From Limisphaerales bacterium (GTDB taxonomy: Bacteria; Verrucomicrobiota; Verrucomicrobiia; Limisphaerales; SXTU01), in the NCBI GenBank assembly GCA_009773355.1, contig WRPG01000061.1, forward strand, positions 1 through 48,815: 48,815 bases of DNA, written 5' to 3'. This document shows, piece by piece, positions 16,598 to 25,240 of the stretch. The notes below the pieces were generated by a model. The model made no database searches. It had not been told where the DNA came from and saw only the letters and a list, made by a program, of their open reading frames with translations. Position 1 is the first letter of the stretch. Each line of letters starts with the position of its first letter. A program made the translations under genes and the position numbers.

Positions 16598-18352
16598 ATG
16601 TCGCTTCCTCCACCCTGTAACTCCGTCCTATGCGCCGGGCTGCTGATCCTGGGCCTGCTGACGGCCGCCGCCCCAGCCCCGGCCGCGCCAGGAGATCTGG
16701 ACCCCGCGTTTGGCACCGGCGGCAAGGTGCTCACGCCCATCGGCAGCGGCAACGACCAAGGCCTCAGCGTGGCCGTGCAAAGTGACGGCCAGATCGTGGT
16801 GGCGGGAATATCCTACAGCGGCACCAACAGCGACTTCGCGCTGGCGCGCTATAGGAGCACGGGTGCCTTGGACACGACCTTCGGCATCGGCGGCAAGGTG
16901 ACCACGCCCATCGGCAGCAGCCAGAACTACGGCTTCAGCGTGGCCGTGCAGAGTGACGGCAAGATCGTGGTGGCGGGGTCGGCGCACAACGGGACCAGCC
17001 TCGATTTCGCGCTGGCGCGCTACACGAGCGCGGGTGCCTTGGACCCGACCTTCGGCACCGGTGGCAAGGTGACCACGCCCATCGCCAGTGGCAACGACTA
17101 CGGCTTCAGCATGGCCTTGCAGAGTGACGGAAAGATCGTGGTGGCGGGGTCCGCCCACAACGGCAACAACAAGGAATTCGCGCTGTTGCGCTACACGAGC
17201 ACGGGCACCTTGGATACCACCTTCGGAACCGGCGGCAAGGTGCTCACGCTTGTCGGCGGCACCGACGCCGAAAGTCACACCGTGACCGTGCAAAGCGACG
17301 GGAAGATCGTGGTGGCGGGGTATGCTTTCAACGGCCTCGCCTACTACGACTTCGCGCTGGTGCGCTATACGAGCACGGGCGCACTGGACCCAACCTTCGG
17401 CTCGGGCGGCATGGTGATAACGCCTTTCATCAGCAACAGCGGCGACTACGGCCGGAGCGTGGCGGTGCAGAGCGACGGGAAGATCGTGGTGGCAGGGTAT
17501 ACCGAGAACGCCACCACCACTGACTTCGCGTTGGTGCGCTACACGAGCGCGGGTGCCTTGGACCCGACCTTCGGCACTGGCGGCAAGGTGACCACGCCCG
17601 TCGGCAGTGCCCGAGCCTACGGCCTCAGCGTGGCTTTGCAGATCAACGGGAAGATCATTGTGGCAGGGTCTGCCGGCGGCGGCACCGGCACCGACTTCGC
17701 GCTGGTGCGCTACACGAGCGCGGGCGTGCTGGATACCACCTTCGGAACCGGCGGCAAGGTGCTCACGCCGGTCGGCAGTGGCGACGACGACGGCCGGAGC
17801 GTGGCCTTGCAGGGTGACGGGAAGATCGTGATGGCGGGGTATGTCGGTCCCAGCTTCGACTTCGCGCTGGTGCGCTATGAGGGTGAGCCGGGTGCCCCCT
17901 CCATCACCACGCCGCCAGCGGGACAGTTCTTCACGCTGGGCGGTGGCGTAGTGCTGACGGTCACGACGGGCGGCATGGAACCGCTCTTCTACCAGTGGCA
18001 GTTCAACGGGACGAACCTCGCAAACGCGACCAACTCAACGCTCACCCTGACGAATCTCACCACGGCGAATGCGGGCGCTTACCGCGTGGTCGTCACGAAT
18101 GCGGTGGGCATCGTCACCAGTCCTGCGGCGGAGCTCTTTTTCTTCGGGGACTTGAAGTTGGTGGCCGCGACGGTGCTCGCCGGGTCGGTGGGGCAGCAGT
18201 TCCGGGTGGATTACGCGGAGGTGCTGGTGCCCGGCACGACGAACTGGCAGGTGCTGACGAACCTCACGTTGCCCAGCAGTCCGTTCGTGGTGGTGGATTA
18301 CAGTTCACCGGGGCAGAGCAAACGCTTCTACCGCGCTGTGCCGCTGCCGTAG
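16598..18352 (+). CDS. Secreted delta-60 repeat protein with Ig-like C-terminus
   Basis: The start at 16598 yields a signal peptide (LCAGLLILGLLTAAAPAPAA). Then come seven repeats of about 57 residues with consensus LDPTFGTGGKVTTPIGS...GxSVAVQSDGKIVVAG...DFALVRYTSTGA, the delta-60 repeat, in all likelihood a seven-bladed beta-propeller. Residues about 400-480 form an Ig-like domain (PLFYQWQFNGTNLANATNST and NAGAYRVVVTNAVG), followed by a ~65-residue C-terminal domain with YSSPGQSKRFYRAV, a common end in Verrucomicrobiota surface proteins. Such proteins are thought to be extracellular. An upstream in-frame ATG at 16541 adds 19 polar residues and is less likely. Confidence 0.88.
   Translation: MSLPPPCNSVLCAGLLILGLLTAAAPAPAAPGDLDPAFGTGGKVLTPIGSGNDQGLSVAVQSDGQIVVAGISYSGTNSDFALARYRSTGALDTTFGIGGKVTTPIGSSQNYGFSVAVQSDGKIVVAGSAHNGTSLDFALARYTSAGALDPTFGTGGKVTTPIASGNDYGFSMALQSDGKIVVAGSAHNGNNKEFALLRYTSTGTLDTTFGTGGKVLTLVGGTDAESHTVTVQSDGKIVVAGYAFNGLAYYDFALVRYTSTGALDPTFGSGGMVITPFISNSGDYGRSVAVQSDGKIVVAGYTENATTTDFALVRYTSAGALDPTFGTGGKVTTPVGSARAYGLSVALQINGKIIVAGSAGGGTGTDFALVRYTSAGVLDTTFGTGGKVLTPVGSGDDDGRSVALQGDGKIVMAGYVGPSFDFALVRYEGEPGAPSITTPPAGQFFTLGGGVVLTVTTGGMEPLFYQWQFNGTNLANATNSTLTLTNLTTANAGAYRVVVTNAVGIVTSPAAELFFFGDLKLVAATVLAGSVGQQFRVDYAEVLVPGTTNWQVLTNLTLPSSPFVVVDYSSPGQSKRFYRAVPLP
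16694..17880 (+). repeat. Seven tandem ~171-174 bp coding repeats
   Basis: Each unit encodes one delta-60 repeat. Strings such as ttcggcaccggcggcaaggt and gacgggaagatcgtggtggc recur with few changes, so the array could recombine and alter repeat number. The seventh unit is the shortest. Confidence 0.85.
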
Positions 18353-18360
18353 AAAGGTAG

Positions 18361-18382
18361 GGCGGGTTGTCCTCAACCCGCC
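18361..18382. repeat. Palindrome just after the delta-60 gene
   Basis: GGCGGGTTG-TCCT-CAACCCGCC is a perfect 9-bp stem with a 4-base loop, preceded by GTA, starting 8 bases after the stop codon. No T-run follows, so it is not a canonical intrinsic terminator. It resembles the palindrome at 25206-25225 in position and flanking GTA-GGGCGG. Confidence 0.7.
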
Positions 18383-18558
18383 GCCCCCGTGGCATCCGCA
18401 CGCCCCGGTGCCCACCGCTGGCGCTGCGGTTCAAAGCGTATGCGCGCGTGTGGCCCAAACGCTCGAACGGTTGATCAACGCCTAACTGCTTCCCAATGCC
18501 CCATTAGGTGTTGCGTGATTGCGCCCGCCTATTGTCCAGCTAGATTCAGCCCCGCACA

Positions 18559-20967
18559 ATGTTCGCCAACTTTTCCATGAAGCCGGTCGCAACAGGCACT
18601 CGCCTTCGGTTCGCCGTCGCCGTCGCCACGGCGGCTTTCACGCTGGGCACGCCGCTGGTTTCCCCCGCCGCTCCGGCACCGTTGGAACCGCCCAGCGCTG
18701 CCTTCCTCAAGGAGCATTGCCTCCGCTGCCACGGGCCGGAAAAGGTGAAGGGCGACCTGCGCCTCGACCAATTGGACACGGGCTTCTCCAAGCCCAGCAC
18801 GTTCGAGCGCTGGCGAGAGGTGGTGTCGCGTGTGCAGTCCGGCGAGATGCCGCCGAAGAAGGAGCCGCGTCCCGACGCGGCGCAGGCGCAGGCGTTCGTG
18901 CGGCAGTTGAACGCGCGGCTGGACGAGGCGGCGGCCAAGCATCGCGCGGCGGGCCGTGTCGTGTTGCGCCGGCTCAACCGCGTGGAATACGAGAACACCG
19001 TGCGCGACCTCTTCGCCGTGAACGTGATGGTGAAGGAGATGCTGCCGGAGGACACCATCGCGCAGGGCTTCGACAACGTCGGCGCGGCGCTGAACGTGTC
19101 GCCGGTGCTGATGGAGCGCTACCTTGAAGCGGCGGATGCAGTCATCACGGCGGCCATCGCGCCCGTGCACAAGCTGGAGAGCAAGCAGGAGCGGTTCGAC
19201 TTCTACGAGTCGCTGCCGAAGTGGTTCGCCAACGGCGTCTATAAGCAGGACGACGGCGTGGTGCTGTTTCGCGGCGGCGCGACTGATGTGCGGCAGTTCA
19301 GAGCGCCCGCGCCGGGCCGCTACAAGTTTCGCATCGCCGTCTCCGCGCACCAGTCGCCGACGCCGCTGCCGCTGGGCCTGCTGCTGGGCAACTTCGTCGT
19401 GAGCGGCAACTACGCGCGGCACCTCGGCTACTTCGACGCGCCGCCCGGCCCGCAGCCGACGATCATCGAGTTCACGGAGCGCCTCGGCGCGAAGAACGAC
19501 ACCGTCAAGCTCATGCCAATGGCGTTGCCCTTCGTGTATCTCAAGCAGGAGACCATGGCGGAATATCCCGGTCCGGGATTGAAAGTTCACTGGGTCGAGA
19601 CCGAGGGGCCGTTCCCCGAGGCGTGGCCTACGGAGAGTTATCGCCTTGTGTTCGGCGACGCCGATCCGAAGAAGGGCACGCTTGCTGACGCGGAGAGGTT
19701 GATTCGTGCGCTGCTGCCGCGCGCGTTCCGCCGCCCTGTGGCCGAGGGGGAGGAGAAGCCCTTCGTCGCCGTTGCGGCGAAGTCGCTTGAGATGGGGCAA
19801 CCGTTCGAGGCTGCCTTGCGCGCGGGCTACAAGGCAGTGCTGGCCTCGCCGAAATTCCTCTACTTCCGGGAGCCGACCGGCCCGCTGGACGACCACGCGC
19901 TGGCCTCGCGGCTCTCGTATTTCCTGTGGAGCACGATGCCGGACGAGCCGCTGCTGGCGCTGGCGGCGAAGGGCGAACTGCGCAAGCCCGACGCGCTCCG
20001 AGCGCAGGTCGAGCGGATGCTGAAGCATCCCAAGGCGCAGGCGTTCACCGAGAATTTCACCGGCCAGTGGCTGAGTTTGCGCGACATCGAGGCCACCACG
20101 CCGGACAAGGCGCTCTATCCCGAGTTCGAGGAACTGCTGCAATGGTCGGCCGTGCGCGAGACGCACTTGTTCTTCGAGGAGCTGCTCAAGAACAACCTCA
20201 GCGTGAAGAACTTTGTGGACTCGGATTTCGCGATGTTGAATGCGCGGCTCGCCACGCACTACGGCATCCCAGACGTGCATGGCGTGGCCTTCCGCAAGGT
20301 CACGCTGAAGCCCGAGTGGTATCGCGGCGGCGTGCTGACCCACGCGAGCGTGCTCAAGGTCACGGCCAACGGCACGACCACCTCACCGGTCCTGCGCGGC
20401 GTGTGGGTGCTGGACCGCATCATGGGCAAGCCCGCGCCGCCCCCGCCGCCGAACGTCCCGGCCATCGAGCCGGACATCCGTGGCGCGCAGACCATCCGCG
20501 ACCAGCTCGCGAAGCATCGGGCGACGGAGAACTGCGCCGGCTGCCACGCGCGGATAGACCCGCCGGGGTTTGCCTTGGAGAACTACGACGTCATCGGCGG
20601 CTGGCGCGAAAAGTATCGCGTCGTCGCCGAGCGCAAGAACTGGGTGAACAACCGCGTGGGCCCGTTGGCGAAATATCTCGCCGCCTGGCAATACGGACTC
20701 GGCCTCCCCGTGGACGCGGGCGACGTTCTGCCCGACGGACGCAAGTTCGCGACGGTGGAGGAGTTCAAGCAACTCCTGCTATCCGACCCCGACCAAATCG
20801 CCCGCTGCTTGACGGAGAAGCTGGTGACTTACGCCACCGGCCAGCCGGTGGGCTTCGGCGACCATCAGGCCGTGAACCGAATTCTGGCTGAGTCAAAGAA
20901 GTCGGACTACGGCTTGCGCATGCTGGTCCACGCGGTCGTCGCGAGCGAACTCTTTCAGCAGAAGTAA
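18559..20967 (+). CDS. DUF1592/DUF1588/DUF1587 protein with PSD1 cytochrome c motif
   Basis: The 802-residue exported protein has the domain order usual for Planctomycetota and Verrucomicrobiota: a PSD1-type cytochrome motif (C54-L-R-C57-H58) after the signal peptide, DUF1587 (LNRVEYENTVRDLF), a carbohydrate-binding-like region, DUF1592 (LASRLSYFLWSTMPDEPLL), DUF1588 with a second CxxCH in NCAGCHARIDPPGFALENYD, and a DUF1585-type end (LVTYATGQPVGF). Function is unknown; association with polysaccharide degradation and electron transfer has been suggested for the family. ATG codons at 18559 and 18577 are both possible, with signal-sequence hydrophobicity after the second. The DUF1552 gene follows 7 bases later, so the two are co-transcribed. 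Confidence 0.9.
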   Translation: MFANFSMKPVATGTRLRFAVAVATAAFTLGTPLVSPAAPAPLEPPSAAFLKEHCLRCHGPEKVKGDLRLDQLDTGFSKPSTFERWREVVSRVQSGEMPPKKEPRPDAAQAQAFVRQLNARLDEAAAKHRAAGRVVLRRLNRVEYENTVRDLFAVNVMVKEMLPEDTIAQGFDNVGAALNVSPVLMERYLEAADAVITAAIAPVHKLESKQERFDFYESLPKWFANGVYKQDDGVVLFRGGATDVRQFRAPAPGRYKFRIAVSAHQSPTPLPLGLLLGNFVVSGNYARHLGYFDAPPGPQPTIIEFTERLGAKNDTVKLMPMALPFVYLKQETMAEYPGPGLKVHWVETEGPFPEAWPTESYRLVFGDADPKKGTLADAERLIRALLPRAFRRPVAEGEEKPFVAVAAKSLEMGQPFEAALRAGYKAVLASPKFLYFREPTGPLDDHALASRLSYFLWSTMPDEPLLALAAKGELRKPDALRAQVERMLKHPKAQAFTENFTGQWLSLRDIEATTPDKALYPEFEELLQWSAVRETHLFFEELLKNNLSVKNFVDSDFAMLNARLATHYGIPDVHGVAFRKVTLKPEWYRGGVLTHASVLKVTANGTTTSPVLRGVWVLDRIMGKPAPPPPPNVPAIEPDIRGAQTIRDQLAKHRATENCAGCHARIDPPGFALENYDVIGGWREKYRVVAERKNWVNNRVGPLAKYLAAWQYGLGLPVDAGDVLPDGRKFATVEEFKQLLLSDPDQIARCLTEKLVTYATGQPVGFGDHQAVNRILAESKKSDYGLRMLVHAVVASELFQQK

Positions 20968-20974
20968 AAAGTCT

Positions 20975-22249
20975 ATGACCACTGCCCGTCGCTTTTCCCG
21001 CCGCACCTTTCTCCGGGGTGCCGGCGTCACGCTCGCGCTGCCGTTGCTGGAGGTGATGTCGCCGTTGCGCGCGCAGGCCGCCGCCGCGCCGCCGCGCCGG
21101 ATGATCTGCATCAACACCACGCTGGGTCTGCACACGCCGAACTTGTTTCCTGAGAAGGCCGGTCGCGATTTCGAGCTGACACCTTACCTCGAACCCATCG
21201 CGGAGTTCCGCCGGGACTTCACGGTCTTCTCCGGCCTCTCGCATCCCGAGGTGGACGGCGGGCATCCGGCCGAGCTGTGTTACCTCACGTCTGCCCCGCA
21301 CCCGCGCGCGGACAACTTCAAGAACACCATCTCGCTCGACCAATACGCCATCGAGAAACTGGTGCCGGACACGCGCTTCGGCTCGCTCGTGCTCGCGTCG
21401 TCGTCGAGCCGGGGCCTGTCCTTCACGCGCAGCGGCGTGCCCATCCCGGCGGATGAAAAGCCATCGCGCGTCTTCAAAAACATGTTCGTGGACGGCACGG
21501 CCAACGAGGTGAACGCCCAAGTGCAGCGCCTCAAGCAGGGCCAGAGCATCATGGACACGGTGCTGGAGGAGGCGAAGGACTTCCAACGCGGCCTGGGCAA
21601 ACCCGACCGCGACAAGCTCGACGAGTATTTCACTTCCGTCCGCGAGGTCGAGCTGCGCATGGTCAAGGCGCAGGACTGGGCGCGCCGCCCGAAGCCGAAG
21701 GTGTCCGCCAAGCCGCCGACCGACATCAACAGCTCCGTGGAAGTGCCCGCGCGCGTGCGGCTGATGATTGACCTGATGCATCTCGCGCTCCAGACCGACT
21801 CGACGCGCTACATCACCTTCGCGCTGAACGGCCTCAACGCCGTGCCCGTCATCCCCGGCGTCACGCAGGACTGGCACAACCTCTCGCACCACGGCCAAGA
21901 TCCGGCAAAGCTTGCCGAGTTGAAGTTCGTGGAACTTCAGCAGATGAAGCTCTTCAGCGAGCTGCTCGCGAAGCTCAAGGGCACGCAGGAGCAGGGCGGC
22001 AACTTGCTCGACCGCACCATCGTCATGTTCGGCAGCAACCTCGGCAACGCCAGCAGCCACGACAACAAGAACCTGCCCATCCTCGTGGCCGGCGGCGGCT
22101 TCCGGCATGGCCAGCACCTCGCCTTCGACCCGCGCAAGAACCCGCCGCTCTGCAATCTCTACGTGCAGTTCCTCCGCCGCCTGGGCGCGGACGTGAACGC
22201 CTTCGGCTCCAGCAGCGGGACGATTCCAGGTTTCGAGCTGGCCGCCTGA
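20975..22249 (+). CDS. DUF1552 protein with Tat signal
   Basis: The N-terminus RRFSRRTFLRGAGVTLALPLLE is a twin-arginine signal (SRRTFL), so a folded, probably cofactor-bound protein is exported. DUF1552 features follow: MICINTTLGLHTPNLFPE, FTVFSGLSHPEVDGGHPAE, and the C-terminal IVMFGSNLGNASSHDNKNLP with GGGFRHGQHL. The family is the standard partner of DUF1592 proteins and is distantly related to the DUF1501/alkaline-phosphatase-like fold. The ATG is 7 bases after the preceding stop. The substrate is unknown. Confidence 0.92.
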   Translation: MTTARRFSRRTFLRGAGVTLALPLLEVMSPLRAQAAAAPPRRMICINTTLGLHTPNLFPEKAGRDFELTPYLEPIAEFRRDFTVFSGLSHPEVDGGHPAELCYLTSAPHPRADNFKNTISLDQYAIEKLVPDTRFGSLVLASSSSRGLSFTRSGVPIPADEKPSRVFKNMFVDGTANEVNAQVQRLKQGQSIMDTVLEEAKDFQRGLGKPDRDKLDEYFTSVREVELRMVKAQDWARRPKPKVSAKPPTDINSSVEVPARVRLMIDLMHLALQTDSTRYITFALNGLNAVPVIPGVTQDWHNLSHHGQDPAKLAELKFVELQQMKLFSELLAKLKGTQEQGGNLLDRTIVMFGSNLGNASSHDNKNLPILVAGGGFRHGQHLAFDPRKNPPLCNLYVQFLRRLGADVNAFGSSSGTIPGFELAA

Positions 22250-22274
22250 CGGCCGCCCCGCTCCGGGCCGGGCG

Positions 22275-23042
22275 TCACTTCAAGCCGCCCGTGATGCTGC
22301 CGAGCGACTTCATCGCCGCCGCTTGGATGACCGCGCTCAAGTCCGCCTGCCTGGCGAAGCCGGCGGGCACCGCGAAATACGCCGCATCCGGCTGGCCGAG
22401 CTTGATGTTGCTCAACTGCAGTTGGTAGGCCTGCTTGTCCTTCGTGATGGCGATTTTGACCGGGAGGTTTTGCAGGTTCGTGGCCTGCCAGACGGTCGCA
22501 GTGCCGTCATCGCCGGGAACCTTGACGGCGTATTTCACCGTGGGCTGGCCGGCGATGTTCTCGCGGCCGATCTCCCGCTTCTCCAGCCGCCCGACTTTCT
22601 CCTGCGCCTGCTGCTGGACGCCTTCCGGCTTGGGCACGGCCATCTCGACAAACGACTTCATGCCGGGAAACCCGAGTGTGAGCGGCTTGCCGGGCAGGTA
22701 GATGAAGAACAGGCGGTCCAGGCCCATGTCCTTGATGCCGGTGATGGCCTCGGGCGGCAGCTCGGCGCTCTTCACGTTCGCGAGGTTCAGCTCCCAGCGC
22801 ATCCTGCCGTCGGCCATCGCCACGCCGAAGGGCAGCTTCATCGCCTGACCGCCGGCCTGGCCCGTGATGGACAACTCCACGCCCGCCGTGAACGCCCGCG
22901 TGTCGCTGAAGAACTCGGACAGCGCGGCGGCGAGGAAGGGAGCCTGCGTGTTGATGGCGGGCAAACCGGTGGCTTGCTGGGCGTGAACAATCGGGGCCAC
23001 GAGCAGCAGCGACGCGCAAAAGCTGGCGAGGAACTTCTTCAT
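22275..23042 (-). CDS. Secreted protein of unknown function (DUF4412-like)
   Basis: The start at 23042 gives MKKFLASFCASLLLVAPIVHAQ, a convincing signal peptide. Upstream in-frame codons fall in a repeat element and are unlikely to be used. The mature ~235-residue protein has beta-rich segments (FTAGVELSITGQAGGQAMKL, MRWELNLANVKSAELP, LFFIYLPGKPLTLGFPGMK and PTVKYAVKV) resembling LolA/DUF4412-type periplasmic proteins that fold as half-barrels. No catalytic motif is seen. It shares orientation with the YceI gene upstream but is separated by an inverted-repeat element. Confidence 0.62.
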   Translation of the reverse strand: MKKFLASFCASLLLVAPIVHAQQATGLPAINTQAPFLAAALSEFFSDTRAFTAGVELSITGQAGGQAMKLPFGVAMADGRMRWELNLANVKSAELPPEAITGIKDMGLDRLFFIYLPGKPLTLGFPGMKSFVEMAVPKPEGVQQQAQEKVGRLEKREIGRENIAGQPTVKYAVKVPGDDGTATVWQATNLQNLPVKIAITKDKQAYQLQLSNIKLGQPDAAYFAVPAGFARQADLSAVIQAAAMKSLGSITGGLK

Positions 23043-23100
23043 GATGCCGGGGAAAGTCGCGTAGGCAGCGGACGACGGCAATCGGTTTCTTTGCGTAGTA

Positions 23101-23197
23101 GGAGCGCCGGCTGCCAGCCGGCTTCGGATGTTGCTCAATGGGAAGCCCAACTTTCTTCCCTCCGGACGCGCAAAGCCGGCTGCCAGCCGGGCGCTCC
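23101..23197. repeat. Inverted pair of palindromic repeats between genes
   Basis: GGAGCGCCGGCTGCCAGCCGG (from 23101) and its near-exact inverse, ending GGCGCTCC at 23197, face each other across about 45 bases. Each arm is itself palindromic (GCCGGCTGCCAGCCGGC). The right arm continues as TCCGGACGCGCAAAGCC, matching in inverse the repeat at 5816-5850. The structure could form a cruciform in DNA or a long RNA hairpin. Confidence 0.75.
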
Positions 23198-23199
23198 GC

Positions 23200-23829
23200 C
23201 TATTTCTTCGCCACAGCCCACTCGAAGGTCAGCTTCACCTCGTCGCCGGTCTTGATGAGGCCGACGGCGGCGGTGGGCGAGGGCGGGGTGATTTTGAAGT
23301 CCGTCATCTTCATCGCCGTGGCCCCGGAGAACGTGACGCGCGACGTGTCCACGCGCCGCGCCATCGTCACGGGGAACGTGATGTCCTTGGTCACGCCGGA
23401 GACAGTCAGGCTGCCCTTGGCCTCGAAGTTGACCTGCGCGCCCTTGGCCTCCTTGAGTGACAACTCGACGAGCTTGAACGTGATGCGCGGGTTTGCCTTC
23501 TCCTTCATCGCCTCCTGCATCACGGCGTCCATCGCCTTGCCGCTGCTGCACTTGAGCGAGCGCACGGCGACGAACGTCTCGCCCTTGGCCGCGACCTTGC
23601 CGGGCTTGACCTTGTCCGGGGCCTCGACCAGCGCGGCGTCCAGCTCGACAAACCCGCCGATGAGCGCGCTCTCCGCGTGCCAGTCGTGAATCGTCGAGGT
23701 GCCGTCCATGCGCATCTTGCTGCCCGGCTGGGACTCGTAGCGGACGAGCGTTTGTGCGGACGCGGCTCCGGCCAGGCAAAGCAACGCGGCGCTCAGGCTG
23801 AGAAATTGGGTCAGGCGGTTCGTTTTCAT
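23200..23829 (-). CDS. YceI-like periplasmic protein
   Basis: A 209-residue protein with signal peptide (FLSLSAALLCLAGAASA) and the YceI pattern: STIHDWHAES near the N-terminus of the mature part, then alternating beta strands with FEAKGSLTVSGVTKDITFPV and VKLTFEWAVAK at the end. YceI proteins form lipocalin-like barrels that bind isoprenoid or fatty-acid ligands. The ligand cannot be predicted. Two cysteines are not seen as a disulfide pair. Upstream lies a GC-rich 242-base intergenic stretch shared with the divergent ABC permease gene, so regulation from that region is possible. Confidence 0.82.
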   Translation of the reverse strand: MKTNRLTQFLSLSAALLCLAGAASAQTLVRYESQPGSKMRMDGTSTIHDWHAESALIGGFVELDAALVEAPDKVKPGKVAAKGETFVAVRSLKCSSGKAMDAVMQEAMKEKANPRITFKLVELSLKEAKGAQVNFEAKGSLTVSGVTKDITFPVTMARRVDTSRVTFSGATAMKMTDFKITPPSPTAAVGLIKTGDEVKLTFEWAVAKK

Positions 23830-24071
23830 CTGGGTGTGATTTGCAATCGGAATGCGGCGCGATTGCAGCGGTTCGACGCGGCGGCGTCAAACACCATTCG
23901 GCGGCGCTCCCCGCTCTCCGAGCCGCAGCAGCCACCCGGGGCGGGCGGGCCACAGTCTTCAAGGCGTCATTGCCAACCCGGCCGCTGCGGCCCGGAGGGC
24001 CGCGCCCCATGGCGTCCACGAGTTCAAGGGTTGCGGCCTGCGCGCCGCTTGCTACTGTCCGCGCCGACATC
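23830..24071. other. GC-rich intergenic stretch with nested palindromes
   Basis: No gene is supported here. The stretch separates two divergent genes and contains hairpin-capable sequence such as GGCCCGGAGGGCC and GGCCGCTGCGGCC. Its style resembles dispersed intergenic repeats of Verrucomicrobiota, but no second copy occurs in this window. Promoters for both genes must lie here; none stands out. Confidence 0.4.
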
Positions 24072-25205
24072 ATGGACACCGCCAAACGCATCACCGTCCG
24101 CGCGCGCACCGCGCTCTTCGGCATGCAGGAGGGCGGCCTGCTGGTGGTCATTTTCCTGCTGGGCGCGATCCTCACGCTGTTCGGCGGCACGGTGAAGGTG
24201 CCCAAGTTCCAGACGAACGCGCAGGGCGAGCGGGAGCGGGTGTTTGAAGTGGTCAAGGGCGAGCGCGTGCCGGTGCTGGAGGAGCGGAACAAGTTCCTCA
24301 ACGCGCAGAATCTCACCCAGCTCGCCAAGGACACGAGCTTCATCGGCATCATGGCGGTGGGCGCGACCTTCGTGATCATCGCCGGACAGATTGACCTGAG
24401 CGTGGCGGCGATCTACGCGCTGGCGTCGGTGGTGGGCGCGATGGTCTTCCGTGCGTTCGGACCAACGGGCGCGCTGGCCGGCGCTGATCCCACCGAGGCG
24501 ATGCTGCTGGGCATGATGGCGTGCCTCACGGTGGCCATCATGTGCGGCGTGCTCAACGGCGCGATGGTCGTCGCGCTCAGGGTGCATCCCTTCATCATCA
24601 CGCTGGGGACGATGGCGATCTATCGGGGCGAAGCCTTCGTCATCACCAACGGCCAGTCGGTCGGCGATTTCCCCGAGACGTTCCGCAACTTGATCCGCTG
24701 GGAGACGGGTGATGGCCTGACCGTGGTGCCGCTCATCGTGCTGCTCGTGGTGGTGGTGATCGCCACGGTCTATCTCGTGTGCCTCGTGCCGGGCCGGCAC
24801 GTCTATGCGGTCGGCGGCAACGAGCTGGCCAGCCAGTTCAGCGGCATCCGCGTGCGCACCATCAAGCTCAAGGTGTTCATCTACTCCGGCCTGACGGCGG
24901 GCGTTGCCGCGCTGCTGGCCATCGGCTACTACGGCAGCGCCACCAGCGGCGACGGGCAGGGCTACGAACTCGATGTCATCGCGGCGGCGGTGGTGGGTGG
25001 CGCGAGCCTCTCCGGCGGCAAAGGCTCCGCGCTCGGCGCGCTCCTCGGCGCGCTCATCATCAAGATGATTGACAACGGCATCGTCATCCTCGGCATAGAC
25101 CAGAACTACAGCCGCATCATCATTGGCGCGGCGGTCATCATCGCCGTGGTGCTGGACCAGTTCGGCGGCTGGTGGACGCGCCGACGGATGGCAAGGGAGG
25201 CGTAG
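24072..25205 (+). CDS. Sugar-type ABC transporter permease (RbsC/BPD_transp_2 family)
   Basis: The 377-residue protein carries about ten hydrophobic segments and the family signature AAAVVGGASLSGGKGSALGALLGAL in its C-terminal third, plus VGATFVIIAGQIDLSV, typical of RbsC/XylH-like permeases. The ATG at 24072 (MDTAKRITVRARTALF) precedes the first membrane helix. Between helix 1 and helix 2 there is a longer hydrophilic loop than usual (residues about 45-80, NAQGERERVFEVVKGERVP). No ATPase or binding-protein gene is adjacent, so the rest of the transporter must be encoded elsewhere. The likely substrate is a monosaccharide. Confidence 0.85.
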   Translation: MDTAKRITVRARTALFGMQEGGLLVVIFLLGAILTLFGGTVKVPKFQTNAQGERERVFEVVKGERVPVLEERNKFLNAQNLTQLAKDTSFIGIMAVGATFVIIAGQIDLSVAAIYALASVVGAMVFRAFGPTGALAGADPTEAMLLGMMACLTVAIMCGVLNGAMVVALRVHPFIITLGTMAIYRGEAFVITNGQSVGDFPETFRNLIRWETGDGLTVVPLIVLLVVVVIATVYLVCLVPGRHVYAVGGNELASQFSGIRVRTIKLKVFIYSGLTAGVAALLAIGYYGSATSGDGQGYELDVIAAAVVGGASLSGGKGSALGALLGALIIKMIDNGIVILGIDQNYSRIIIGAAVIIAVVLDQFGGWWTRRRMAREA

Positions 25206-25225
25206 GGCGGACACTTCTGTCCGCC
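25206..25225. repeat. Palindrome at the stop codon of the permease gene
   Basis: GGCGGACA-CTTC-TGTCCGCC forms a perfect 8-bp stem with a 4-base loop and begins right after the TAG stop. No T-run follows. It shares the GTAGGGCGG lead with the palindrome at 18361 and probably belongs to one dispersed family. Confidence 0.7.
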
Positions 25226-25240
25226 TGCCGGGAAATCCCG

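Noticed and set aside
18361-18382. Intrinsic terminator after the delta-60 gene
   Set aside because: The stem is perfect but no T-run follows on either strand; kept as a palindromic repeat instead.
23135-24379. 414-codon minus-strand open frame across the YceI gene and the start of the permease gene
   Set aside because: It is in the wrong frame for YceI, crosses two genes and an intergenic stretch, and shows only repeat-derived, Arg-rich sequence.
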